The notes: generated by a model not told the origin, from the letters alone. A stretch of DNA of 7,456 nt from UBA5189 sp043743315 (GCA_043743315.1 JAYTWS010000210.1:1-7456), one strand, 5' to 3'. Numbered from the stretch's first letter, positions 1 to 6,455 are shown. A program made the numbers and translations.

Positions 1-458
1 GTCACCAGTCGTACGGACCCGAGCGAGCCGGCGGCGACCGTCTCCCGCATGTGCTGGTGCACGGGGTAGAAGCGGATGTTGAAGTTCACGGCGTTCACGA
101 GCCCCGACGCCTCCGCGAGGCGGACCAGGTCGGCCGACTCGGCGGCCGTCATCGCGAGTGGCTTCTCGCACACCACGTGCTTGCCAGCGGCCAGAATGGC
201 CGCGGCCTGCGGCACGTGAAGGTTGTTGGGCGAGGTGATGTGGACGACCTGCACGGATGGGTCCGTGAGGATGTCATCGAGGGATCGATAGGCCTGCGCG
301 ACGTTGAGCGCCTCGGCCCGCGCCGCGCCTCGCTCGGGCGTGCTCCCCAGCACGCCGCGCACCACGACGCCGATCCGCCGGAGGGCTTCGACGTGGACGG
401 TCCCGATGAACCCGGTCCCGATGACCGCGGCACCGATATCGGCGAACCTGACGATCAA
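1..458 (-). CDS. Gfo/Idh/MocA family oxidoreductase, N-terminal part (cut by window edge)
   Basis: Reading the minus strand gives 152 residues of a Gfo/Idh/MocA NAD(P)-dependent dehydrogenase, which oxidises or reduces sugars, inositols and related compounds in the cytoplasm. The Rossmann dinucleotide motif GTGFIG is at residues 14-19, an SPNNLH strand end follows at 76-81, and the family EKP motif, whose Lys contributes to catalysis, is at 98-100. The frame stays open to base 1, so the C-terminal substrate domain is outside the window. I chose the TTG at 458 because no ATG or GTG lies in frame near it and an AGGACAGGAG purine stretch sits just upstream; another TTG at 503 is possible. The gene is divergent from the ROK regulator, which may control it. 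The family call is firm, the start uncertain and the substrate unknown. Confidence 0.85.
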   Translation of the reverse strand, partial: MIVRFADIGAAVIGTGFIGTVHVEALRRIGVVVRGVLGSTPERGAARAEALNVAQAYRSLDDILTDPSVQVVHITSPNNLHVPQAAAILAAGKHVVCEKPLAMTAAESADLVRLAEASGLVNAVNFNIRFYPVHQHMRETVAAGSLGSVRLV

Positions 459-505
459 GCTCCTGTCCTGTGCTGGCGCGTGCGATGGAAGAGCGCGCTG
501 CAACT

Positions 506-522
506 GTCTAGACGATCTAGAT
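506..522. promoter_or_regulatory. Tandem 8-bp palindromes with TCTAGA cores, probable operator
   Basis: Two perfect 8-bp palindromes stand one base apart: GTCTAGAC (506-513) and ATCTAGAT (515-522). Their centres are 9 bp apart, close to one helical turn, and the whole is AT-rich within GC-rich DNA. It lies about 50 bp upstream of the start of the leftward Gfo/Idh gene and about 160 bp upstream of the ROK start. The first site resembles the core of GntR-type operators (for example the DasR site, which contains TGGTCTAGACCA), but the divergent ROK protein is the nearest regulator. Operator function is inferred. Confidence 0.5.
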
Positions 523-634
523 GTTCGAGGTCCCCATCCTGGACCGATCCGCGACTGCCTCCGAAGTCCGGATCGTGTTCGCCGCGATCAGGAGTTCATG
601 GCTGCCGAGAGGCGCATCATACTTTAGCGCGTCA

Positions 635-651
635 AGAGCATAAGTGGCTCT
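635..651. promoter_or_regulatory. Short inverted repeat upstream of the ROK gene, possible autoregulatory site
   Basis: AGAGC (635-639) and GCTCT (647-651) form an inverted repeat with a 7-base spacer. It would overlap the -35 region of the promoter proposed at 668-673, a usual place for a repressor site. Five-base arms occur often by chance, so this is weak. Confidence 0.2.
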
Positions 652-667
652 GCCCAAGCGTTCGACG

Positions 668-673
668 TATGAT
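668..673 (+). promoter_or_regulatory. TATGAT -10 box of a probable leaderless promoter for the ROK gene
   Basis: TATGAT matches the -10 consensus TATAAT at five of six positions and ends six bases before the ATG at 680. Transcription would therefore start at or next to that ATG, giving a leaderless message. No good Shine-Dalgarno precedes 680, which fits. The -35 region (about 645-650) is poor. The box stands out in GC-rich surroundings. Confidence 0.45.
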
Positions 674-679
674 CCCGGC

Positions 680-1945
680 ATGTACGGAGCGCTGCCGGAC
701 GAAGCCCTCGATGCGCTCGTCCTCGTCCTCGACGAGATCCGGCTCGGGCGGTCCCGATCGCGGACCGATCTCATCGAGCGCACCGGCCTCGGCCGGGCGA
801 TCGTGGCGGGGCGTGTCGCCGAACTGGTCGAACGCGGTCTCGTGGCCGAGGGTGATCTCGGCCCGTCCACTGGAGGACGCCCGCCGCGCCAGCTGACGTT
901 CCGGGGTGAAGCTGGGTACTTCCTGGTCGCTGATCTCGGCGCGACGAGCACGGACGTTGCGATCACCACGCTCGACGGACGGATCCTGAGCCATTACGAC
1001 GAACCGGCAGTGATCGAAGCGGGTCCCGAAGTCGGCCTTGGCCGGGTTGACGAGTTGTTCGACCAGCTGGTCGCCACGACCCGCGGAGTCCCCGGGCGAC
1101 TTTGGGGGATCGGTATCGCGGTCCCCGGGCCCGTGGAGTTTGCGACCGGCCGTCCGATCTCCCCGCCCATCATGCCGGGCTGGGATGGCTACCCGATTCG
1201 TGAACGCTTTACGAACCGGTTCAGCTCGCCGGTCTGGGTGGACAACGACGTCAACGTCCTGGCGCTGGGAGAGTGGCGGTCCGGGGTCGCGGCCGGGCAT
1301 GACGATGTCGTCGTCGTCAAGATCGGGACGGGGATCGGGGCCGGCATCATCGCCGACGGCCGCCTTCACCGCGGCGCCCAGGGCAGTGCTGGCGATGTCG
1401 GCCACATCCAGGTTGTCGAGGACCCATCGATCGTGTGTCGATGCGGCAACGTGGGCTGCCTCGAGGCGCTCGCCGGCGGCGGCGCGCTCGGGCAGGCCGG
1501 GGAGCGCGCGGCGCGGGAAGGCCGATCGGCGCGGCTTGCGATGGCCCTCGAGCAGCGCGGCCGGGTCACGGCCGAGGACGTCGCGCGGGCCGCCTCATCG
1601 GGTGATTCGACCGCGGTCGCGCTCCTCCAGCAGGCCGGTCGCCATATCGGCGGGATGCTGGCGAGCATCGTGAACTTCTTCAATCCTTCACTGATCGTCG
1701 TGGGCGGCGGCGTGGCGAACAGCCCCGACCTGCTGCTCGGCTCCATTCGCGAAACGGTTCATCGACGATCGCTCCCGCTCGCGACGCGGGACCTGCTGAT
1801 CCAGCGTTCATCGCTCGGCGGCCTCGCCGGCGTGATCGGCGCCTCGGCGATGGTCGTCGACCAGCTCTTCGCCCGTGACGTCATCGGTCGCTGGATCGAG
1901 GCCGGCCAACCGGCCGGGTTGGTCGAGGGCGAGGGCGTCGCCTGA
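680..1945 (+). CDS. ROK-family transcriptional regulator (winged-helix plus sugar-kinase-like domain)
   Basis: This 421-residue protein has the layout of NagC/Mlc/XylR-type ROK regulators, which bind DNA and release it on binding a sugar. Residues about 8-74 form a winged helix-turn-helix, ending in the GGRPP wing typical of the family. The ROK domain follows: DLGATSTD phosphate motif at 85-92, AVPGPV at 147-152, NDVN with Asp190 at the kinase catalytic-base position at 189-192, and GTGIGAGI at 216-223. The zinc site CRCGNVGC is at 253-260, with His242 as the further ligand in GDVGH. VVGGG occurs near the end. The usual Glu of the ExGH motif is Asp239. Start: ATG 680 has a TATGAT box at leaderless distance. 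A GTG at 644 with a weak AAGAG would add 12 residues. The gene is divergent from one Gfo/Idh gene and convergent with another, so either could be a target. A real sugar kinase is unlikely because of the DNA-binding domain. Confidence 0.93.
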   Translation: MYGALPDEALDALVLVLDEIRLGRSRSRTDLIERTGLGRAIVAGRVAELVERGLVAEGDLGPSTGGRPPRQLTFRGEAGYFLVADLGATSTDVAITTLDGRILSHYDEPAVIEAGPEVGLGRVDELFDQLVATTRGVPGRLWGIGIAVPGPVEFATGRPISPPIMPGWDGYPIRERFTNRFSSPVWVDNDVNVLALGEWRSGVAAGHDDVVVVKIGTGIGAGIIADGRLHRGAQGSAGDVGHIQVVEDPSIVCRCGNVGCLEALAGGGALGQAGERAAREGRSARLAMALEQRGRVTAEDVARAASSGDSTAVALLQQAGRHIGGMLASIVNFFNPSLIVVGGGVANSPDLLLGSIRETVHRRSLPLATRDLLIQRSSLGGLAGVIGASAMVVDQLFARDVIGRWIEAGQPAGLVEGEGVA

Positions 1946-1961
1946 TCGATCGGGATCGTGC

Positions 1962-2004
1962 CCGTCCCCGGCTTCGTCGGCGCGGCGAGAGCCACCGGCG
2001 ACGG
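1962..2004. terminator. GC-rich hairpin in the convergent gap, possible terminator
   Basis: Between the ROK stop and the stop of the opposing dehydrogenase, CCGTCCCCGG (1962-1971) can pair with CCGGCGACGG (1995-2004) at 9 of 10 positions, with a 23-base loop. No T-run follows on either strand, so it is not a classical intrinsic terminator. Its place between two convergent genes is the main support. Confidence 0.3.
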
Positions 2005-2006
2005 AC

Positions 2007-3209
2007 CTAGGCTGCGTCGACGACCCGGTCACTGAAATCGCCCGTCGCGGGATCCTTCAGGATGAGCTTGGTTCGACCGTCCGGTAGCCGTTCTCGCTTG
2101 ATGACGGTATGGCCCTCGAAGGTTTCCGGTGACTTCTTGATCCGCGGCGTCGCGCCTCCCCGCCACTCGAACAGCTCGACCGGTGCCCAGGCGCGCGTCC
2201 GGGCCGATTCGTAGGCCGCATCCATGACCGCGTTGACGACATAGCCGTCGTAGAACGTCTCGCGCGGCGCGCGACCCTCCTCGAGGGCGTCGAACATGTC
2301 CGAGAACATGTCCACATAGCCGAGCTCCGCGACCTCGTCGCCGACCGGGAACAGCCAGCCGGCCGAGGTCTCCGCCTTCTCGGCGATGTAGCCGCCCTCG
2401 CTCCCGGCACTGAACATCTCGAACCCGGTCCGGAGGAAGTGGTTGAGCCAGATCGTGCCGTGGGTGCCGGCCACCTCGTCGCGGAGGTCCATGCCGCCCC
2501 GGAACGTCCAGCTCACCTCGAACTGGCCGATGGCCCCGGATTCGAAACGGATCAGCGCGATCGCGTTGTCCTCGTCATCGATCGGGTGGACCAGGGTGTC
2601 GATCGCGCACATTACTTCGACGGGTCGATTGCCTTTGCCGACGAAGTTCCGGATGATCTCGATGCAGTGGCAGCCGAGATCGATGATCGCGCCACCGCCG
2701 GTCAGCCGCCCGTCCCAGAACCAGGCACTGTGCGGGCCCGGGTGGGTCTCGCGGGAGCGAACCCAGGTCACGTCCCCGATCGCGCCAGCTTCGACGGACC
2801 GGACCGCCTTGAGGGTCTTTGGCGTATAGCAGAGGTCCTCGAGATAGCCGCCGAAGACGCCCGCTTTCTCCACGGTCTCGAGCATCCGTCGAGCTTCCTC
2901 GGCCGTTCGGCCGAGCGGCTTGGTACACAGGACCGCCTTGCCCGCGGCGGCCGCCAGGCCGACGGCCTCCTCATGCATGTAGTTCGGCAACCCGACAACC
3001 ACGACATCCGTGTCCGGGTGCTCGATCGCGGCACGAAGGTCGGTCGTGTGTTCGGGGATGGCCCATCTTGCCTGGAAGGCCTTCCCGCGATCCTCGGACC
3101 TGGAGAACACGACCTGGACCCGGTCCCGCCCCCGCTGCCCATGAAGCGTGGCGGTATAGAAGTCGCCGATGAGCCCGGTTCCGAGCATGGTGACGGCGTG
3201 ACTCTTCAT
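2007..3209 (-). CDS. Gfo/Idh/MocA family oxidoreductase, full length with C-terminal extension
   Basis: This is a 400-residue NAD(P)-dependent dehydrogenase of the Gfo/Idh/MocA family, probably acting on a sugar, sugar acid or cyclitol. GTGLIG at residues 10-15 is the nucleotide-binding loop. The family EKP motif reads TKP at 96-98: the catalytic-type Lys97 stays but Glu is Thr. GGGAIIDLGCH at 171-181 supplies the Asp177/His181 pair of the active site. After the usual fold, the last 50-60 residues (ELFEWRGG onward) are charged and look like an extra C-terminal element. The ATG at 3209 has a perfect AAGGAGG seven bases upstream, so the start is secure. It is the last gene of the minus-strand operon, behind the phosphotriesterase-like hydrolase, and its stop (TAG) faces the ROK gene. 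A dehydrogenase beside a lactonase suggests that one forms the lactone the other opens; this is inferred. Confidence 0.93.
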   Translation of the reverse strand: MKSHAVTMLGTGLIGDFYTATLHGQRGRDRVQVVFSRSEDRGKAFQARWAIPEHTTDLRAAIEHPDTDVVVVGLPNYMHEEAVGLAAAAGKAVLCTKPLGRTAEEARRMLETVEKAGVFGGYLEDLCYTPKTLKAVRSVEAGAIGDVTWVRSRETHPGPHSAWFWDGRLTGGGAIIDLGCHCIEIIRNFVGKGNRPVEVMCAIDTLVHPIDDEDNAIALIRFESGAIGQFEVSWTFRGGMDLRDEVAGTHGTIWLNHFLRTGFEMFSAGSEGGYIAEKAETSAGWLFPVGDEVAELGYVDMFSDMFDALEEGRAPRETFYDGYVVNAVMDAAYESARTRAWAPVELFEWRGGATPRIKKSPETFEGHTVIKRERLPDGRTKLILKDPATGDFSDRVVDAA

Positions 3210-3283
3210 GATGATGCCTCCTTCTCGGTTCGGACTGGTTTCGCATGGAGCGTTGGCCGCGCCTTGATCGCGCCTGGATTCAT
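3206..3283 (-). CDS. 25-codon mini-ORF bridging hydrolase and dehydrogenase, possible translational coupler
   Basis: In the 70-base gap an ORF starts at ATG 3283, overlapping the upstream gene's TGA as ATGA. It ends in a TGA at 3206-3208 that overlaps the downstream ATG, again as ATGA. The peptide (25 residues, beginning MNPGAIKARP) is basic, with no membrane segment and no recognised family. The strong Shine-Dalgarno of the next gene lies inside it. Its own start has no clear ribosome site, so it could be read only by reinitiation after the hydrolase stop. It may be a coupling device, or a chance open frame in GC-rich DNA. Confidence 0.25.
   Translation of the reverse strand: MNPGAIKARPTLHAKPVRTEKEASS
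3217..3223 (-). promoter_or_regulatory. Strong Shine-Dalgarno (AAGGAGG) for the Gfo/Idh gene
   Basis: AAGGAGG on the minus strand, seven bases before the ATG at 3209, is the strongest ribosome binding site in the window. It fixes the start and suggests that the last operon gene is translated independently and well. Confidence 0.8.
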
Positions 3284-4242
3284 GGCCGCGGTTCGGCGAA
3301 CGCGAACGCCCGGGCCGGGTTGGCGATGAACATCATGGATCGAGCGGCCTCGTCCAGGCCCCGCTCGGCCATCGAAGCACTGAACCCGCGAAGGAGGAAC
3401 GGCAGGCCCGGCCCGCCGCCGTACGACGTGTAGTACCGCTGGCGCGCCGCGTCCATACCGAGCATCACCTGGCCGAGGCGACCGTCCTCGGCCGCCCACT
3501 CGAGGAGCGCGAGCGTGCCGTTGTCACGGTCGCCCCACCGGAAGGCCTGGTCGTAGACCACGAACGCGCCCGTCTCGAAGATGGACCGTTGGTACCCGCG
3601 ATCGAGGACCTTGTCGACGTGGCTCAGTGAAATGCTCGCGGGCGGGACGCCGCTCGCCATCAGGAGCGCCACCTGCTCGAGCGCACCTGAGCCGGCCTCG
3701 CAGTGGGTGTGGACGGGGACACCGACCCGCAGATGCGCGGCTGCTGCCGCACGGAAGATCGGCACGTCCCGCTCCGAGGGACCGCCCGCGCTTCCCGCGA
3801 TCTTGATGAGGCCGGCCCTGATGGCCGTCCGCTCGACGATCGGCCCGCCATAGTCCCGCCGGTCGATGCCATCGACGATGTCGGCCACGAACAGCGCGGC
3901 GATCTCCTCGTCCGTCGCTCGCCGGCTCCAATGCCACGGGCCGTAGAACTTCTCGTGATGCAGCCCGGTCGAGCCGATGACCTGCACCCCGCTACGCCGT
4001 GATAGCTCGGCCAGCAGCAGTGGATTCCGCCCGCAGTCCGCCGGCATCGCGTCCACGACGGTCCTGAGTCCCAGCCGGGCCCCGGCCTGCAACTCCGCGG
4101 TCAATCGATCCGCGTCGACAAGAAGAAAGTCCGGTGACATCGCGACCGCTCCGCCACCGTCGATGACGAGATGCTCGTGGGCGTAGGTGATCCCGAGCAA
4201 CGACGGCTCGATGTCGCCGAGGACGGTCCGGACGAAGCTCAT
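3280..4242 (-). CDS. Phosphotriesterase-family metal-dependent hydrolase (probable lactonase)
   Basis: This 320-residue TIM-barrel hydrolase belongs to the amidohydrolase superfamily, phosphotriesterase (PTE) branch. Most members with known activity are lactonases or esterases, not organophosphate hydrolases. All six binuclear-metal ligands expected from PTE are present: His22 and His24 in HEHL, Lys147 in LIKIAGS (the Lys that becomes carboxylated), His180 in HTHCEAG, His208 in SHVDK and Asp264 in GMDAAR. Length matches the family, and there is no signal peptide, so it is cytoplasmic. The start ATG has GGAG seven bases upstream and overlaps the FAD enzyme's stop as ATGA, which implies coupled translation and perhaps matched amounts. 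Its place between a flavin oxidoreductase and a Gfo/Idh dehydrogenase suggests opening of a lactone made by one of them; the substrate is not readable. Confidence 0.93.
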   Translation of the reverse strand: MSFVRTVLGDIEPSLLGITYAHEHLVIDGGGAVAMSPDFLLVDADRLTAELQAGARLGLRTVVDAMPADCGRNPLLLAELSRRSGVQVIGSTGLHHEKFYGPWHWSRRATDEEIAALFVADIVDGIDRRDYGGPIVERTAIRAGLIKIAGSAGGPSERDVPIFRAAAAAHLRVGVPVHTHCEAGSGALEQVALLMASGVPPASISLSHVDKVLDRGYQRSIFETGAFVVYDQAFRWGDRDNGTLALLEWAAEDGRLGQVMLGMDAARQRYYTSYGGGPGLPFLLRGFSASMAERGLDEAARSMMFIANPARAFAFAEPRP

Positions 4243-5594
4243 GCCGGCGCTCCAGCCAAGATCGTCAGGATCGCGCCCGCATCGAGCAGCGTCCTGCGCA
4301 GCTCATCGTGCGCCACGGCCCGGACCGCTCCGTCACGCGAGCCGGTCGTGACCGCGAGTGCCGCCGCGGAGCCCGCAGCCTGGCCCATCGCCATGCACTG
4401 GGCCATCGATCGCACCGACGCATGGGCATCGTGGGTTGCCGAAAAGCATCGCCCGGCCACCAGGACGTTGCGCGCGTCCCGCACGACGAGAGATCGAAAC
4501 GGAATCCCGACCGCCGAGCCGGGCGGCAGATAGGTCCAGCGTGTGTCCGGCCCGGCCCGATGGTCCTCGATCGGGGCGCCGCACAGCCCGATCTGGTCCT
4601 CGAACTGGCGGGCGGCGAGGACGTCGTTGCGGGTCAGGCGGACGTCGCCATGGACCCGTCGCGTCTCGCGGATACCGATCCGGGTTCCGAGGGCGACCAG
4701 CGCCGCCGTTTCATAGCCCGGCACGCGATCCACCAGGAATCGGGCGTACTCCAGGGCCTGGCGGCGCCCCTCGATTTCCGCCCCGGTCAGGAACGCAGGA
4801 TCCGTGGTGTTCACGATCCGCCCCGTATCGTCCATCCGGTTCGGATCGAGGCGGGTCATGACGGTCGCGGTGACGCCGTCGATCGGCGTGACATGGTCGC
4901 TGCCCTCGCGCCGCGGCAGGTCGTAGCCGTCATTCGCCGCGTCCGCCATCAGCGCATGGAGCTCGTGCTTCGTGATCGACCGGCGTCGGGCGCCATCCAC
5001 ATTGGCCATCCGGAACGTCGTCGTGAGGGTCTGCGCCGGATCGCTCTCCCCCGCCATCTCGAACCCGAACCCGGCGAACGCGCACAGGTCCGCGTCGCCG
5101 CTGGCGTCGACGAAGGCCCGAGCCGCGACCCGCCGGAGCCCTGCCTTCGTGGCGATGAGGATCGACCGGACAAGGCCATCGACGACCTCGGCATCCTGGA
5201 GGGTGGCATGGAGGAGGATCTGCACGCCCGCATCGGATACCAGTCGCTCCCAAGCGACCTTCAGGTGCTCCGGGACGTAGGTGACGCCCGTACCCGCTCC
5301 GTACGTATTCGGTCGCTCGAGCACCTGCCCGAGGGCGCGGAGTCCCGCGACCACCTCGTCCGCGATTCCGCCCACGACCTTGATCGGCTCCTCGCCTGGC
5401 GTCCAGAACCCGTAGAACGTGTCGAGGACGGCGGTGCCTGTTCCGCCGAGGAATGGCATCTGCTCGACGAGGACGACCGAGGCGCCGCCTCTGGCCGCAG
5501 CGATGGCGGCCGTCGACCCGGCCGAACCGGACCCGATGACGCAGACATCGCCCTCGGCGATAAGCGGCACAGCCCGAGCCCAGCCGGGCGTCAC
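4239..5594 (-). CDS. FAD-dependent oxidoreductase (FAD_oxidored / PF12831-like)
   Basis: This 451-residue soluble flavoprotein has an N-terminal Rossmann fold. GSGSAG is at residues 21-26, and Glu44 (in VVLVEQ) is placed to bind the FAD ribose. FVDASGDADLCAFAG near the middle is the motif characteristic of the FAD_oxidored family. The C-terminal half of the FAD site is VLVAGRCFSATHDAH through GQAAGSAAAL at about 377-414. Such proteins often sit in carbohydrate-catabolic clusters, with few members biochemically defined. The GTG at 5594 is the only ATG, GTG or TTG codon before the next upstream in-frame stop, and has GGGAG eight bases ahead. It follows the SDR gene by 54 bases and overlaps the hydrolase start by ATGA. 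It probably oxidises a pathway intermediate; the electron acceptor is unknown. FAD binding is secure, the reaction is not. Confidence 0.92.
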   Translation of the reverse strand: MTPGWARAVPLIAEGDVCVIGSGSAGSTAAIAAARGGASVVLVEQMPFLGGTGTAVLDTFYGFWTPGEEPIKVVGGIADEVVAGLRALGQVLERPNTYGAGTGVTYVPEHLKVAWERLVSDAGVQILLHATLQDAEVVDGLVRSILIATKAGLRRVAARAFVDASGDADLCAFAGFGFEMAGESDPAQTLTTTFRMANVDGARRRSITKHELHALMADAANDGYDLPRREGSDHVTPIDGVTATVMTRLDPNRMDDTGRIVNTTDPAFLTGAEIEGRRQALEYARFLVDRVPGYETAALVALGTRIGIRETRRVHGDVRLTRNDVLAARQFEDQIGLCGAPIEDHRAGPDTRWTYLPPGSAVGIPFRSLVVRDARNVLVAGRCFSATHDAHASVRSMAQCMAMGQAAGSAAALAVTTGSRDGAVRAVAHDELRRTLLDAGAILTILAGAPA

Positions 5595-5635
5595 GACGCC
5601 ATCTCCCGGCGCGTGTCCGCCATGGGTCGGACCAT
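5591..5635 (-). CDS. 14-codon mini-ORF in the SDR-FAD gap, possible translational coupler
   Basis: ATG 5635 begins the peptide MVRPMADTRREMAS, whose TGA overlaps the FAD gene's GTG as GTGA. Just upstream a five-codon frame starts at a GTG overlapping the SDR stop (GTGA, 5649-5652) and ends in a TGA overlapping this ATG as TGATG. A ribosome could in principle pass through the 54-base gap by successive reinitiation. The frames are so short that chance is a serious alternative. Confidence 0.18.
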   Translation of the reverse strand: MVRPMADTRREMAS

Positions 5636-5648
5636 CACGATGCCCTGC

Positions 5649-6455
5649 TCACGACCCGGCCTCGGGTGACACCGACGCGACGGACCATCCCCCGTCGACC
5701 TTGAGGACCTGTCCGGTGACGGCGCACGCCTCATCGGACAGCAGATAGACGGCGGCATGGGCCACTTCGTCGGGATCCATCATCGACCCTGCGAGCGGCT
5801 GCTTGCGGGCCGCGTACTCCTGGATCGCCAGATCATCGGCCGCACGGCGCGCCATGGGCGTCGCGGTCAGGCCCGGGGCCACGACGTTCACGCGGATCCG
5901 ATCCGGGAGATAGGTCGCCGCCATGGTGGTCGCAAGGGCATTGATCGCGCCCTTCGCCGCAGCATAGGCATGGGTGGCGAAGAACTCGGGCGCCGGGTCC
6001 GTGGATGTCACGCTGCCCATCAGGAGAATGGCTCCGCGCGACCCGGATGCATTCGGTTCCTGGATCCGCATTCGCATGACGACCGATCGGCAGACCAGGG
6101 CCTGCGAAGTCAGGTTCAACTCCAGCGTTCGATCCCAGGCGTCGCGCGTCATCGTATGAATGGGGCCGTCCCCGAAACGCCGGCCACTCCCCCCGGCGAC
6201 CGAGAACAGGCCGTCGATCCGTCCGAAGCGAGTCGCGCATGCCTCGATCGCCAGCTCGGTTTCGGCGCCGTCCGTCAGGTCGGCACACGCCCATCCGGCT
6301 CGATCTCCGAGCGCCGTCGCGAGCTCGCTGGCATGCGCCGCGGTCCTCGAGATCACGAACACGTGGGCGCCCTCCATGGCGAAACGGCGAGCCGCTGCCG
6401 CCGCGATGCCGGTCGACCCGGTGACGACGATCGTCCGGCCGTCGAGACGGTTCAT
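5649..6455 (-). CDS. SDR-family NAD(P)-dependent dehydrogenase
   Basis: This is a 268-residue classical-type short-chain dehydrogenase/reductase, normal length for the family, expected to interconvert an alcohol and a ketone. The catalytic tetrad is visible: Asn114 in LELNLT, Ser148 (or Ser151) in LLMGSVTS, and Tyr164 and Lys168 in YAAAK. The C-terminus has VNVVAPGLTATPM and the TGQVLKVDGGW signature. The glycine motif is unusual: TGSTGIA at 12-18 is one residue shorter than TGxxxGxG and has Ala for the last Gly. The NNAG motif is SVAGG. ATG 6455 overlaps the regulator's stop as ATGA. The same frame stays open to 6890, but that stretch has arginine-rich shadow composition and overlies the regulator. 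A substrate from the same route as the neighbouring oxidoreductases is inferred. Confidence 0.93.
   Translation of the reverse strand: MNRLDGRTIVVTGSTGIAAAAARRFAMEGAHVFVISRTAAHASELATALGDRAGWACADLTDGAETELAIEACATRFGRIDGLFSVAGGSGRRFGDGPIHTMTRDAWDRTLELNLTSQALVCRSVVMRMRIQEPNASGSRGAILLMGSVTSTDPAPEFFATHAYAAAKGAINALATTMAATYLPDRIRVNVVAPGLTATPMARRAADDLAIQEYAARKQPLAGSMMDPDEVAHAAVYLLSDEACAVTGQVLKVDGGWSVASVSPEAGS

Noticed and set aside
529..545. Inverted repeat GGTCC-N7-GGACC beside the twin palindromes
   Set aside because: Five-base GC-rich arms are common by chance here, and it is much less distinctive than the TCTAGA pair.
598..627. Nine-codon ORF MAAERRIIL with AGGAG just upstream, a possible leader peptide
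   Set aside because: The AGGAG is only three bases from the ATG, no attenuator-like hairpins follow, and it lies upstream of the proposed leaderless ROK promoter. It may be chance.
51..896. Plus-strand open frame of 281 residues crossing the divergent promoter and the ROK start
   Set aside because: It overlies two convincing genes in other frames and a regulatory gap, and its composition is that of a shadow.
2439..3329. Plus-strand open frame of 296 residues opposite the second Gfo/Idh gene
   Set aside because: No family signature is visible, and the minus strand carries a full dehydrogenase with a perfect ribosome binding site.
3280..4242. Reading the hydrolase as a true organophosphate-degrading phosphotriesterase
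   Set aside because: The metal ligands are shared by the whole family, and most relatives with known activity are lactonases or esterases; nothing in the context points to organophosphates.
4308..5669. Plus-strand open frame of 453 residues opposite the FAD enzyme
   Set aside because: It has no recognisable domain, is rich in Arg, Pro, Gly and Asp, and lies wholly antisense to a gene with clear FAD motifs; long shadow frames are expected at this GC content.
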